Below, one piece after another: positions 17,386-26,264 of a stretch of DNA of 64,000 bases. Each line of letters starts with the position of its first letter. Positions within the stretch are counted from its first letter, which is position 1. The notes below the pieces were generated by a model that was not told the origin of the DNA, did no database searches, and saw only the letters and a program-made list of their open reading frames with translations. The position numbers were made by a program, and so were the translations under genes. This DNA is from AP-15 sp963790875. Lineage in GTDB: Bacteria; Pseudomonadota; Alphaproteobacteria; ATCC43930; CGMCC-115725. The DNA lies in assembly GCA_963790875.1 (NCBI GenBank), contig CAWBQT010000008.1:806001-870000 (forward strand), written 5' to 3'.

Positions 17386-17828
17386 ACCGCCGCATCGCGG
17401 TGGATGATTCGGCGGAGCGAACGGGGATAAGTTATTTTTGTCGGGGACAACCGGGTGGAAGATCAAATCTGCAGTTGCCGGTCGTGCCGGCACGCCTATC
17501 GTCGCATGGGTGTGGTCGGCGCAATCGGGCTCGCCAAGGTTACCCGGCACGGACGGGGCTTATTGGGGGGTGCGAGCCCCCACCGCACGCAGACGGGGGA
17601 GACGGGCGGCCCTTGGCGCTAGGGGTCGCCCGCACCCGGCGGCGCGAGGTGAGGAGAACTTAGCTCCGGGCGCCCGCCACCGCGGGAGGGCATTCGACCG
17701 TCGCCACCGGCCGACCCGGTGTTGCACCGTGGTCCCCTTCCATTCCGCGAAATTCTCGTCCCGGCCGAGGTGGTCCCTTCGGGTCTCGCGGAATCGCTGC
17801 GATTCGATTCGTCAAGCGAACTTTTTTA
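17386..17828. other. intergenic region between rnpB and RHH gene
   Basis: No gene is supported. A 6-bp hairpin caccgc/gcggtg lies directly after rnpB and may help 3' end formation, but no T-run follows at once. Further on, attccgcga and tcgcggaat form a 9-bp inverted pair about 35 bases apart (17735-17795 area). The rest is featureless to the eye. Confidence 0.4.
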
Positions 17829-17844
17829 TGCCATTCTTATGGCA
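17829..17844. promoter_or_regulatory. palindromic operator upstream of RHH gene
   Basis: TGCCAT-TCTT-ATGGCA is a perfect 6-bp inverted repeat with a 4-base spacer, preceded by six T residues. It ends 28 bases before the ATG of a ribbon-helix-helix protein. Such proteins normally bind short palindromes in their own promoters, so autoregulation is a reasonable inference. Confidence 0.5.
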
Positions 17845-17872
17845 TTCTTTCACGGCAAGACACACCAGGACG

Positions 17873-18121
17873 ATGGCTAGGGAAGCAAATCCGATCAAGA
17901 CAGAGTTGATCACGTTGTCCCTCAATCCTCAAACCATCTGGTACCTCGATCGGATGGTGGAACTTGGTGTCTACGGCAATAATCGAACCGAGGCCGCCCG
18001 GGTCGCCATTTACGATCATTGCAAGATGCTGATTGCCGAAAGAAAGCTCGACTTGGCACCGCCGCCGGCAAACATCGAGATTTCGAGCGGACAACAGCCT
18101 TCGTCGGTTGCGCGCCGATGA
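17873..18121 (+). CDS. small ribbon-helix-helix transcription regulator
   Basis: An 82-residue protein. Residues 9-17 (KTELITLSL) form a probable DNA-contacting beta strand, 19-33 the first helix (PQTIWYLDRMVELGV) and 38-54 the second helix (RTEAARVAIYDHCKML), joined by GNN. This is the MetJ/Arc/CopG layout. A disordered Pro/Ser-rich tail of about 20 residues follows. No toxin gene is adjacent, so an antitoxin role is not supported. It lies between rnpB and mraZ, where most relatives have no gene, and has a palindrome just upstream. The target genes are unknown; itself and perhaps neighbouring cell-division genes are candidates. Confidence 0.7.
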   Translation: MAREANPIKTELITLSLNPQTIWYLDRMVELGVYGNNRTEAARVAIYDHCKMLIAERKLDLAPPPANIEISSGQQPSSVARR

Positions 18122-18309
18122 ACCGTCAAAAATTCGACCCAAGAGCCGCCACGCGAACCCGATGCGAACTCCGAAACCGCCCCTCTCTTGCCGCGCCGAC
18201 AAGCAAGTCCCGTCCCTTGTGATCGCATCTCACCCGGAGACTATATGATGTGCTGTGAGAGATGGGCAGCGGGTATTTCAGAAATCTGCAGTTTTATTGC
18301 AAGTGAGTG

Positions 18310-18350
18310 TTGACAACCCATGTGAACCCATGATATCCCATTTCCACCCA
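18310..18350 (+). promoter_or_regulatory. dcw promoter with MraZ operator
   Basis: Four CCCA boxes at 18317, 18327, 18337 and 18347 recur at exactly 10-bp steps. On the other strand these are the TGGG(N) direct repeats known to bind MraZ. A consensus -35 TTGACA (18310-18315) abuts the first box, and a -10-like tATATC lies 16-18 bases on, so bound MraZ would cover the promoter. This supports autorepression of the whole dcw transcript by MraZ. Confidence 0.88.
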
Positions 18351-18438
18351 TGGACGGGTGTGGCCGATGGGGGGAACTTCGGCGGCATCCATCGGGCGCC
18401 CCTTGCCGAGCGTCCATGGGCGAGCGTTGGGGGAAGAA

Positions 18439-18909
18439 GTGGCGCTGTTCATGTCCACTTACGTGAACAAGGTCGACCGCAAGGGGCGAGTTTCAGTGCC
18501 GGCGACCTTTCGCGCCCAGATTACCGGTCAGAACTTCCCGGGCATCGTCGCCTATCCGCTGCTCGAGCAGGAGGCGCTCGAAGCCACCGATTTGGATCGC
18601 ATGGAAGCGATTTCGGCGGCGCTCGACGACGTCGACGAGCCACAGCAGAAGCAGGATCTGGCGACGATGATCTTCGGCCGATCGCAGCATCTCCCGTTCG
18701 ATCCTGAAGGTCGCATCCTGCTGCCCGAGCCCTTTGTCGCGTACACGCACATTACCGAGAGCGTCGCCTTTGTCGGTCTCGGCATGACATTCCAGATCTG
18801 GGAGCCCGAACGCTTTGCGGCGCATGAGGCGGCGCTGCTCGACCGGGCGCGCCGGCAGGGAACGCGGATGCCACCGCTCGGCAGTCTCGGCGCGCGACGC
18901 CGGCAATGA
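18439..18909 (+). CDS. mraZ: transcriptional regulator MraZ
   Basis: A 156-residue AbrB-fold, DNA-binding repressor of the dcw cluster. Two MraZ/SpoVT-like repeats are visible, each with the DxxGR core: NKVDRKGRVSVPATFR near the N-terminus and LPFDPEGRILLPEPF in the second half. A GTG at 18439, giving (M)ALFMSTYVNK, was chosen because GGGGGAAG precedes it and the family often begins MALF; an ATG at 18451 is possible. The protein should form a ring that binds the 10-bp-spaced CCCA boxes upstream. Its stop overlaps the rsmH start (ATGA). Confidence 0.95.
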   Translation: MALFMSTYVNKVDRKGRVSVPATFRAQITGQNFPGIVAYPLLEQEALEATDLDRMEAISAALDDVDEPQQKQDLATMIFGRSQHLPFDPEGRILLPEPFVAYTHITESVAFVGLGMTFQIWEPERFAAHEAALLDRARRQGTRMPPLGSLGARRRQ

Positions 18910-19967
18910 ACCGGGCGCGGTCGAAACGAACCCAAGCGAAACCGACGAGCCCGGTCGAAGCCGAGGCCGAGGCGGGTCTGTCGGCGGCGCATGTTCCGGT
19001 CCTCGTCGACGCCGTGGTCGCGGCACTGGCGCCGCGCGACGACGCCGTTTACGTCGACGCGACCTTCGGCGGTGGCGGCTACAGCCAGGCATTGCTGAGC
19101 GCATCGCGCTGCCGCGTCGTGGCGATCGATCGCGACCCTGAGGCGGTGGCGCGCGGGCAGGCGTTGGAGCGGGGCTACGCCGGGCGGCTCGTGATCGTCG
19201 AGGGGCGCTTCGGCGAAATGGTCCGGTTGATCAGCCCGGTCGCCGCCGCGCCGATTGCCGGCATCGCGCTCGACCTCGGCCTGTCCTCGATTCAGCTCGA
19301 CACGCCGGCGCGCGGCTTCTCCTTCCGCGCTGACGGGCCGCTCGACATGCGCATGGGCGGCACTGGGCAGGATGCGGCAGAACTCGTCGCGACGCTGACG
19401 GAAGGCGAACTGTTCGCGCTGATCGACGCCTTTGGCGAGGAACGCTTCGCTCGACGGGTCGCTCGGGCAATCGTCGCGGCGAGGCGTCGGGCACCGATCC
19501 GCCGGACGGTCGAACTCGCCGCGATCGTGCGCGGCGCGGTGCCGCAGCCGGAGCCCGGTCTCGACCCGGCGACTCGCACCTTTCAGGCGCTGCGCATCGC
19601 CGTCAACGACGAACTCGGCGAACTCGATCGCGGGCTCGTTGCGGCCGAGCAATTGCTGATACCCGGCGGCCGTCTGGCCGTCGTCTCGTTCCATTCGCTC
19701 GAGGATCGCAGGGTCAAGAATTTTCTGCGGGCGCGCAGTGGGGAGGCGCCGCGCCGCTCGCGCCACGAACCGGCAGCCGAGGCGCCGCCGCCGCCCAGCT
19801 TCCGGCTGCTGCACCGGCGCGCGGTCGCGCCTGGAGCCGCAGAGATCGCGCGGAACCCGCGCGCCCGCTCGGCCCGATTGCGCACTGCCGAGCGGACCGC
19901 GGCGGCGGCCTGGACTGCCGATCATCGTCAGCCCGGAAATTCCCGACACGGAGGGCGAGTCGCATGA
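18906..19967 (+). CDS. rsmH: 16S rRNA (cytosine-1402-N4)-methyltransferase
   Basis: A 353-residue SAM-dependent enzyme, formerly MraW, that methylates N4 of C1402 in the ribosomal P site. Visible motifs are HVPVLVDAVV near the start, the SAM-binding VDATFGGGGYSQALL, ALDLGLSSIQLDTPARGFSF followed by LDMRMGG, and the C-terminal FHSLEDRRVKNFL. The N-terminus carries an extra basic/acidic leader of about 25 residues. It overlaps mraZ and ftsL by four bases each. Confidence 0.95.
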   Translation: MNRARSKRTQAKPTSPVEAEAEAGLSAAHVPVLVDAVVAALAPRDDAVYVDATFGGGGYSQALLSASRCRVVAIDRDPEAVARGQALERGYAGRLVIVEGRFGEMVRLISPVAAAPIAGIALDLGLSSIQLDTPARGFSFRADGPLDMRMGGTGQDAAELVATLTEGELFALIDAFGEERFARRVARAIVAARRRAPIRRTVELAAIVRGAVPQPEPGLDPATRTFQALRIAVNDELGELDRGLVAAEQLLIPGGRLAVVSFHSLEDRRVKNFLRARSGEAPRRSRHEPAAEAPPPPSFRLLHRRAVAPGAAEIARNPRARSARLRTAERTAAAAWTADHRQPGNSRHGGRVA

Positions 19968-20515
19968 TCAGGCTATCCTCGGTGTTCTGGGTGCTCCTCG
20001 TGTCGGCAACGGCGCTCGCCACCTACGGCGTCAAATACGAGGTCCAAGCGCTCGTCTACCGGCTCGGCGATGTTGGCAAGGCGACGGCCTCGGCAAACCG
20101 TGAGATGCGCGTGCTCGATGCCGAGTGGGCCTATCTCAACCGGCCGGAAATGCTCGCCGCGATGAACGAGCGCTTCCTGTCGCTGGCGCCGATCACCAAG
20201 AAGCAGCTGCAAACCGCGGTCACCGACATCCCGATGCCTCCCCCGCCGCCGCCACCGGCTCCCGAGACGGCGCCGGTCCCGGATCTCGGACCCGTCGCGA
20301 CTGTCGCTATGCGGCCGCCGGCAACCGCTGCGCCGGACGCCCTGGCGCCGCCTCGCAGCCCGGCGGCGCCGGAAAAGCTGGCGATGGCGTCTATGCCCAG
20401 CAAACCGCTGCCGGTCAGGGAGACGGCTTCGGCGAGCCCACCGCCGCCGCGAAGCCGGGCGCTCGACAACCGGTCTTTCGATCAGCTGATCGCCCGTATC
20501 GCGGGGGGCAGGTGA
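19964..20515 (+). CDS. ftsL: cell division protein FtsL
   Basis: A 183-residue bitopic division protein. A short cytoplasmic start precedes a membrane segment (residues 5-21, VFWVLLVSATALATYGV). A periplasmic coiled-coil region follows (EVQALVYRLGDVGKATASANREMRVLDAEWAYLNR), with the usual AEWAYLNRPE signature of alphaproteobacterial FtsL. The C-terminal half (about residues 88-165) is a Pro/Ala-rich low-complexity extension that makes the protein longer than typical FtsL (about 100-130 residues). It should pair with FtsB/FtsQ to activate FtsWI. It sits between rsmH and ftsI with overlaps on both sides. Confidence 0.88.
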   Translation: MIRLSSVFWVLLVSATALATYGVKYEVQALVYRLGDVGKATASANREMRVLDAEWAYLNRPEMLAAMNERFLSLAPITKKQLQTAVTDIPMPPPPPPPAPETAPVPDLGPVATVAMRPPATAAPDALAPPRSPAAPEKLAMASMPSKPLPVRETASASPPPPRSRALDNRSFDQLIARIAGGR

Positions 20516-22278
20516 TGGTCGCGCTGCCGCAATTCGACGACAACCCCTGCCGGCCCCGGCATTTCAAGCCGCCGCCTTGCGTTCCGGTCATCCCGGAAGG
20601 TCCGGCACGGCGGGCTCTCGACGGCTGCCGTGCCAGGATGTTTACCGCCGGGGTCCTGTTTGCGGTCGCCTTCGCCATGCTTGCCTTGCGCATCACGCAA
20701 GTTACGCTGTGGCCGGCGGCAAAGGCTTTGCCGCGCATCGCCCGGCCGGCGATCACCGGACCGGTGCGCGCCGATATCGTCGATCGCAACAGCCGGTTGC
20801 TGGCGACGATGCTCGACAGCCCGTCGCTCTATGCCGATCCGAGCGAGGTCTTCGACGCTGCCGACGCGACCGGCAAGCTGTTGACAGCGCTGCCCGATTT
20901 GAACCCCGCCGAGGTCCTTGCCAAGCTCAGGTCGAAAAAGCGCTTTGTCTGGCTGAAGCGGCACCTGACCCCGCCCGAGGAATACGCCGTCAATCAGTTG
21001 GGAATCCCGGGTCTGCAATTCGAACACGAAGAGCGCCGCGTCTATCCCTATGGCGACCTTAGCGCGCATACCGTCGGCTATGTCGGGATCGACGACGAAG
21101 GGCTCGGCGGGGTCGAGCGCGGTCTCGACGGTGTACTTGCGGGTCGAACCGGACCGCTGCAACTTTCGATCGATATTCGCCTGCAATACATCCTACATGA
21201 GGAACTAAAGCGGGTCGTCGACGATTTTACCGCCAAGGGCGGCGACGGCCTGATCATGGACGTCAACACCGGCGAGGTGCTGGCGATGGAGTCGCTACCC
21301 GATTTCGATCCGAACCATCCCGACGCGCCGGATCCGGAGCATCCGGACGTCAAGGTCGCAGACCGGATGTTCGACCGGGTGACCCAGGGCGATTACGAGA
21401 TCGGCTCGGTATTCAAGATCTTCACCACGGCGATGGGCCTCGATTTGGGGGCGACGACCATGACCGGGGTGTTCGATGCGACCTATCCGATCCACATCGG
21501 CCGGTTCACGATCTCCGACTACCATCCTAAGCGCCGGCCGCTGAGCGTGCCGGAAATCCTGATGTATTCGTCGAATATCGGCGAGGCCAAGATCGCGCTT
21601 GCCGTCGGCGGCGAGCGGCAGCAGGAATATCTGCGCCGTTTCGGGCTGCTGACCCCGCCGGCGATCGAGATCAAGGAGATCGGCAAACCGCACTATCCCG
21701 CGAAGTGGCGCGAGGTCAACGTCATGACCATCGGCTTCGGCCACGGCATCACCGAGACGCCGCTGCAGGTTGCGACCGCGGCCTCGGCACTGGTCAATGG
21801 CGGGGTGCTGCGTCCGGCGACACTGCTGAAGCTGCCACCCGGCGAGGCGCCGCAGGGCCGTCAGGTGATTTCGCCGGAGACCTCGCAAAAAATGCGTCAG
21901 CTCCTCCGCCTCGTCGTCCTCTACGGGACCGGCGAGATGGTCGACGCGCCAGGCTATGTGGTCGGCGGCAAGACCGGTACCGCCGACAAGGTCGTCGGCG
22001 CCCGCTACGCGGACCAGAAGCTGCTGTCGAGCTTTGTTGGCGTGTTTCCGATGACCGCCCCGAAATACCTAGTATTGGTCATGGTCGACGAGCCGCATCC
22101 GAACAAGGAGAGCCACGGTTATGCCACCGCCGGCTGGACCGCGGCCCCAGCGGCCGGCCGCATCATAAACCGGATCGCCCCGCTGCTGGGCGTGCCGCCG
22201 ATCGACGAGTCCTCGCCGCAAGTCGCTGGCGCGCTGATGCCGGAGAGCCTGATAGGCAAGCGGGTTGCGTCTTACTGA
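20515..22278 (+). CDS. ftsI: peptidoglycan transpeptidase FtsI (PBP3)
   Basis: A 587-residue class B penicillin-binding protein that crosslinks septal peptidoglycan. A cytoplasmic leader is followed by one membrane helix (about 42-61), a dimerisation domain containing GPVRADIVDRN, and the transpeptidase domain. The catalytic SxxK is Ser298-Val-Phe-Lys301, the SxN motif lies in YSSNIGEAK, and KTG in VGGKTGTADK. The ATG start overlaps the ftsL stop by one base (TGATG). It is expected to work with FtsW, encoded downstream in the same unit. Confidence 0.95.
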   Translation: MVALPQFDDNPCRPRHFKPPPCVPVIPEGPARRALDGCRARMFTAGVLFAVAFAMLALRITQVTLWPAAKALPRIARPAITGPVRADIVDRNSRLLATMLDSPSLYADPSEVFDAADATGKLLTALPDLNPAEVLAKLRSKKRFVWLKRHLTPPEEYAVNQLGIPGLQFEHEERRVYPYGDLSAHTVGYVGIDDEGLGGVERGLDGVLAGRTGPLQLSIDIRLQYILHEELKRVVDDFTAKGGDGLIMDVNTGEVLAMESLPDFDPNHPDAPDPEHPDVKVADRMFDRVTQGDYEIGSVFKIFTTAMGLDLGATTMTGVFDATYPIHIGRFTISDYHPKRRPLSVPEILMYSSNIGEAKIALAVGGERQQEYLRRFGLLTPPAIEIKEIGKPHYPAKWREVNVMTIGFGHGITETPLQVATAASALVNGGVLRPATLLKLPPGEAPQGRQVISPETSQKMRQLLRLVVLYGTGEMVDAPGYVVGGKTGTADKVVGARYADQKLLSSFVGVFPMTAPKYLVLVMVDEPHPNKESHGYATAGWTAAPAAGRIINRIAPLLGVPPIDESSPQVAGALMPESLIGKRVASY

Positions 22279-23761
22279 CCTGCTCCGCGCCAGCGGCGCT
22301 ACGGTCGCGACCGTAGCGCCGCTCGAACCCGAGATCGCCGGCATTACCGCCGATTTGCGCGAGGTCTTGCCGGGCTATCTGTTCGCGGCATTACCCGGGG
22401 TGCGGCTCGACGGGCGGGTCTTTGCCGCCGATGCCGTCGGCCGCGGCGCGGTCGCGATCCTGACTGATCGCGTCGACGCGCTCGCTCTGCCGGCGCCCGA
22501 CCGTGAGCGGATCGCCGTCGTCGTCGACGCCAACCCGCAGCGTTGCCTGGCACGGCTCGCGGTGCGCTTTTGCGGCCGGCCGCCGCGCACAATCGCGGCC
22601 GTGACCGGCACCAACGGCAAGACCTCGGTCGTCGAGTTCCTGCGGCAGATCTGGATGGCGACCGGAGAGCCCGCGGCGAGCCTCGGCACGCTCGGCCTCA
22701 TCGCTCCCGACGAGCGCCGCCCCGGTGCCTTGACGACGCCCGATCCGGTAGCCCTGCACCGCAATCTCGCGGCACTGGCGCGGCGCGGCATTGAGCATGC
22801 CGCGCTCGAGGCGTCGAGCCATGGTCTAGCGCAATATCGCCTCGACGGCCTCTCGATCGCCGCCGCCGCCTTCACCAACCTGACCCGCGACCATCTCGAC
22901 TACCATGGCGACATGGGGCGGTACCGGGAGGCCAAGGAGCGGCTGTTCGGCGAGTTGCTGGCGCCGGACGGCACGGCGGTGCTCAACGCCGACAGTCCAG
23001 AATTCCCGCGCCTCAAGGCGCTGTGCGGCGAGCGGGCGCTACCGGTTCTCGGCTACGGACGCGCCGCCGTCGTCGCCGATCTCGGGCTGGTCGACCGCCG
23101 GCCCTATGCCCGGGGTCAGCGCGTCGTCCTCAAGATCTTCGGTCGGCGGCACGAATTGGCGCTGCCGCTCGCCGGGGAATTCCAGGCGATGAATGCCCTG
23201 GCGGCGCTGGGGCTGGCGCTCGCGACCGGGACGCCGGCCAAGGCGGCGATCGCCGCACTCCCCCGATTACGAGGGCCACCCGGCCGGCTGCAATTCGTCG
23301 CCGAGCATGACGCCGGCGGCGCGGTCGTCGTCGATTACGCGCATACGCCTGATGCCCTCGAGACCGTGCTCGCCGCCTTGCGCCCGCACGTCAGCGGACG
23401 CCTCGTCGTGCTGTTCGGCTGCGGCGGCGATCGTGATCCCGGCAAGCGCTCTCTAATGGGCCGGGTGGCCGCCCGCTCGGCCGACCGGGTCTACGTCACC
23501 GACGACAATCCGCGCGGCGAGGAGCCGGCGGCGATTCGCCGGGCGATCTTGGCGGCGGCGCCGGGAGCCTGCGAGATCGGCGATCGGGGCGTCGCGATCG
23601 AGGCTGCCATTACTGGTTTGCGAGCCGGCGATGTGCTGGTCATCGCCGGCAAAGGGCACGAGACCGGCCAGATCGTCAACGGCCGGACTTTGCCATTCGA
23701 CGATGCGGGAGTTGTGCGGGAGATCATCGGGGGATCGCAAGCGTGGCGGGCCTGCCGATGA
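22265..23761 (+). CDS. murE: UDP-MurNAc-tripeptide synthetase MurE
   Basis: A 498-residue Mur ligase that adds meso-diaminopimelate to UDP-MurNAc-L-Ala-D-Glu. The ATP loop GTNGKTSVV is at about residues 115-123. The DDNPRGEEP motif near the C-terminus contains the DNPR signature for meso-DAP rather than lysine specificity, as expected in a Gram-negative. The start is a TTG inside the end of ftsI (14-base overlap); no better start keeps the N-terminal LTDLLRASG. The stop lies inside murF. Confidence 0.95.
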   Translation: MRLTDLLRASGATVATVAPLEPEIAGITADLREVLPGYLFAALPGVRLDGRVFAADAVGRGAVAILTDRVDALALPAPDRERIAVVVDANPQRCLARLAVRFCGRPPRTIAAVTGTNGKTSVVEFLRQIWMATGEPAASLGTLGLIAPDERRPGALTTPDPVALHRNLAALARRGIEHAALEASSHGLAQYRLDGLSIAAAAFTNLTRDHLDYHGDMGRYREAKERLFGELLAPDGTAVLNADSPEFPRLKALCGERALPVLGYGRAAVVADLGLVDRRPYARGQRVVLKIFGRRHELALPLAGEFQAMNALAALGLALATGTPAKAAIAALPRLRGPPGRLQFVAEHDAGGAVVVDYAHTPDALETVLAALRPHVSGRLVVLFGCGGDRDPGKRSLMGRVAARSADRVYVTDDNPRGEEPAAIRRAILAAAPGACEIGDRGVAIEAAITGLRAGDVLVIAGKGHETGQIVNGRTLPFDDAGVVREIIGGSQAWRACR

Positions 23762-25176
23762 CGCCGCTGTGGACTGCGGCGAACGCTGCTGCCGCGACCG
23801 GTGGCCGCAATACGGCGGACTGGGTTGCCACCGGAATATCGATCGACAGCCGCACCGTAGCGGCCGGCGATCTCTTCGTCGCGCTGCGCGGGCCGAACCA
23901 CGACGGTCACGATTTCGTCGGCGCCGCGCTCGAGCGCGGCGCCGCAGCGGCGATGGTGGACCGTGCGCCGGCCGGTTTGCCGGCGGCGGCACTCTTGCAG
24001 GTCGCCGACACCCTCAAGGGCTTGGATGCGCTCGCCGCCGTGGCGCGCCGGCGCAGCCGGGCCCGCATCGTCGGCGTCACCGGCAGCGTCGGCAAGACCG
24101 GGACAAAAGAGGCGCTGCGCCTGGCACTCGCCGCCTCCGGGGCGACCTTCGCCTCGCCCGGCGGCCTCAACAACCACTGGGGCGTGCCGCTCTCGCTCGC
24201 CCGCCTGCCCTCGGACGCCGCTTACGGCGTCTTCGAACTCGGCATGAACCATCCGCGCGAGATCGCCGCCCTCGCTCGCCTGGCACGCCCACATGTCGCC
24301 GTGATCACCACAGTCGAGCCGGTCCATCTCGGTTTTTTTTCGTCGGTCGAGGCGATTGCCGCTGCCAAAGCCGAGATCTTCCTCGGACTGGAGCCGGGTG
24401 GGGTGGCCGTGCTCAACCGCGACAACCCGCATTACGAGCGCCTCTCGGCGGTGGCGATGCGTGCTGGTGCCAGGGAGGTGATCAGCTTCGGCGCGCATCC
24501 CGAAGCCGTCGTCAGGCTCGCCGACTGCGTGCTCGGTCCCGGCGGCAGCACCTTCGAGGCGACCTTCGGCGGCAGGATATTGCGCTGCCGGTTGCCGGTT
24601 CCGGGGCGGCATTGGGTGCAGAATGCACTCGCCGTTCTCGGCGCGGCGGCGGCGGTCGGCGCCGACCCGGTGCGCGCTGCCGCGGCGTTGGCCGAGATCG
24701 AGCCGCTGCCGGGCCGCGGCCGGCGGGATCTGCTTGCCTGGCGCGGCGGGACCCTGACATTGATCGACGAGAGCTACAATGCGAGCCCGCCATCGATGGC
24801 CGCGGCTTTGGCAGTGCTCGGGGCCGCCGAGCCGGCCGTCGGCGGGCGGCGGATCGCCGTGCTCGGCGATATGCTCGAGCTCGGTGCGGCGGCCGCCGAG
24901 CTCCATCGCGGCCTCACCCGTCCGCTGACCGCGGCGGCGGTGGATCGCGTCTTCCTCGTCGGCACGGCGATGGCGGCGCTCGACGAAGCGTTGAGCGCGC
25001 CGGTTCGTGCCGGGTTGTGGGGCTCGGCCGACGAGGCGATCCCGGCGCTTGTCGAGTTTCTTCGGGCCGGCGATATCGTCATGATCAAGGGTTCGCACGC
25101 CGCCCGAGTTCGATCGCATCGCCGCGCGACTGCGCGCAGCCGCAAGCGCTGCCAATTCCGCCTAAGGCCTGATTGA
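23743..25176 (+). CDS. murF: UDP-MurNAc-pentapeptide synthetase MurF
   Basis: A 477-residue Mur ligase that adds D-Ala-D-Ala to the UDP-MurNAc-tripeptide. The P-loop GVTGSVGKTGTK, the FELGMNHPREI segment and LIDESYNASPPSM are all present. A GTG at 23743 follows GGGGGA; an ATG at 23758 is the alternative. The C-terminal end looks shifted: after VMIKGSHAAR the reading frame becomes very basic, while a neighbouring frame reads EFDRIAARLRAAAS and stops at 25155, much more like a MurF tail. As read, the stop overlaps the mraY start by one base. An eight-T run lies at 24333-24340 inside the gene. Confidence 0.92.
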   Translation: MAGLPMTPLWTAANAAAATGGRNTADWVATGISIDSRTVAAGDLFVALRGPNHDGHDFVGAALERGAAAAMVDRAPAGLPAAALLQVADTLKGLDALAAVARRRSRARIVGVTGSVGKTGTKEALRLALAASGATFASPGGLNNHWGVPLSLARLPSDAAYGVFELGMNHPREIAALARLARPHVAVITTVEPVHLGFFSSVEAIAAAKAEIFLGLEPGGVAVLNRDNPHYERLSAVAMRAGAREVISFGAHPEAVVRLADCVLGPGGSTFEATFGGRILRCRLPVPGRHWVQNALAVLGAAAAVGADPVRAAAALAEIEPLPGRGRRDLLAWRGGTLTLIDESYNASPPSMAAALAVLGAAEPAVGGRRIAVLGDMLELGAAAAELHRGLTRPLTAAAVDRVFLVGTAMAALDEALSAPVRAGLWGSADEAIPALVEFLRAGDIVMIKGSHAARVRSHRRATARSRKRCQFRLRPD

Positions 25177-26264
25177 TGCTGTATCCGTTGCTCTTTCCGC
25201 TCGCGGATTGGTTCCAGGGTTTCAACCTGTTCCGCTACATCACTTTTCGCTCGGGCGGCGCCTGCCTGACGGCGCTGATCATCAGCTTCCTGTGCGGTCC
25301 GCGGATTATCGCTTGGCTCAAGGCGAAGCAGACGAATGGGCAGCCGATTCGCCTTGATGGGCCGGCGACGCATCTGGCCAGCAAACAAGGGACGCCGACC
25401 ATGGGCGGCTTCCTGATCCTGCTGGCGCTGGCCGTCTCGACGCTGCTGTGGGCGGATCTGAGCAACCGTTTCATCTGGGTCGTGCTGGCGATCACGGTCG
25501 GGTTCGGGTGGATCGGGTTTTGCGACGATTATCGCAAGCTGACCCGCAACTCGCATCGCGGCCTGTCGGGGCGGACCAAATTGCTGCTCGAAATCGGGCT
25601 CGGCGCGACGGCTTGTCTCGTCCTCCCGCATCTGTTCCCGGCCCCGCTGGCGCACGCGCTCGCCGTGCCGTTCTTTAAGAACCTGTTGATCCAACTCGGC
25701 TGGTGGTTCGTGCCATTCGGCGTCCTCGTCATCGTCGGCGCATCGAACGCGGTCAATCTGACCGACGGTCTCGACGGCCTGGCGATCGTCCCGGCGATGA
25801 TCGCCGCCGGCTGCTTCGCCTTGATCGCCTATCTCGTCGGCAACGCCGTGTTCGCCAATTACCTACAGCTTCACCATATCCCCGGCGCCGGCGAACTCGC
25901 CGTCTTCTGCGGCGCCATGGTCGGCGCGAGCCTCGGTTTCCTCTGGTTCAACGCGCCACCGGCGATGGTTTTCATGGGGGATACCGGATCTTTGTCGATC
26001 GGCGGCGCGCTCGGGACGATCAGCGTCATCACCAAGCACGAGCTAGTGCTCGCGATCATCGGCGGGTTGTTCGTGCTGGAAGCAGTCTCGGTCATCGTTC
26101 AGGTCGCGAGCTTCAAGGTGACCGGCAGGCGCGTCTTCCGCATGGCCCCGCTGCACCATCACTTCGAACAGAAGGGCTGGAAAGAGCCGACCATCGTGAT
26201 TCGCTTTTGGATCATCGCTTGGATCCTTGCGATCGCGGGGCTCGCTACATTGAAGCTGCGGTAG
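25176..26264 (+). CDS. mraY: phospho-MurNAc-pentapeptide transferase MraY
   Basis: A 362-residue, ten-helix membrane enzyme that transfers phospho-MurNAc-pentapeptide to undecaprenyl phosphate to form lipid I. The signature blocks are complete: TPTMGGFLIL, FCDDYRKL with the catalytic aspartates, NAVNLTDGLDGLA, VFMGDTGSLSIGG and the cytoplasmic loop PLHHHFEQKGWKE. The ATG at 25176 overlaps the murF stop. In most proteobacteria the next gene is murD; here it is followed by a 135-base gap and ftsW. Confidence 0.96.
   Translation: MLYPLLFPLADWFQGFNLFRYITFRSGGACLTALIISFLCGPRIIAWLKAKQTNGQPIRLDGPATHLASKQGTPTMGGFLILLALAVSTLLWADLSNRFIWVVLAITVGFGWIGFCDDYRKLTRNSHRGLSGRTKLLLEIGLGATACLVLPHLFPAPLAHALAVPFFKNLLIQLGWWFVPFGVLVIVGASNAVNLTDGLDGLAIVPAMIAAGCFALIAYLVGNAVFANYLQLHHIPGAGELAVFCGAMVGASLGFLWFNAPPAMVFMGDTGSLSIGGALGTISVITKHELVLAIIGGLFVLEAVSVIVQVASFKVTGRRVFRMAPLHHHFEQKGWKEPTIVIRFWIIAWILAIAGLATLKLR

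Noticed and set aside
17873..18121. RHH protein as antitoxin of a toxin-antitoxin pair
   Set aside because: No small toxin-like gene lies on either side; the neighbours are rnpB and the mraZ promoter region.
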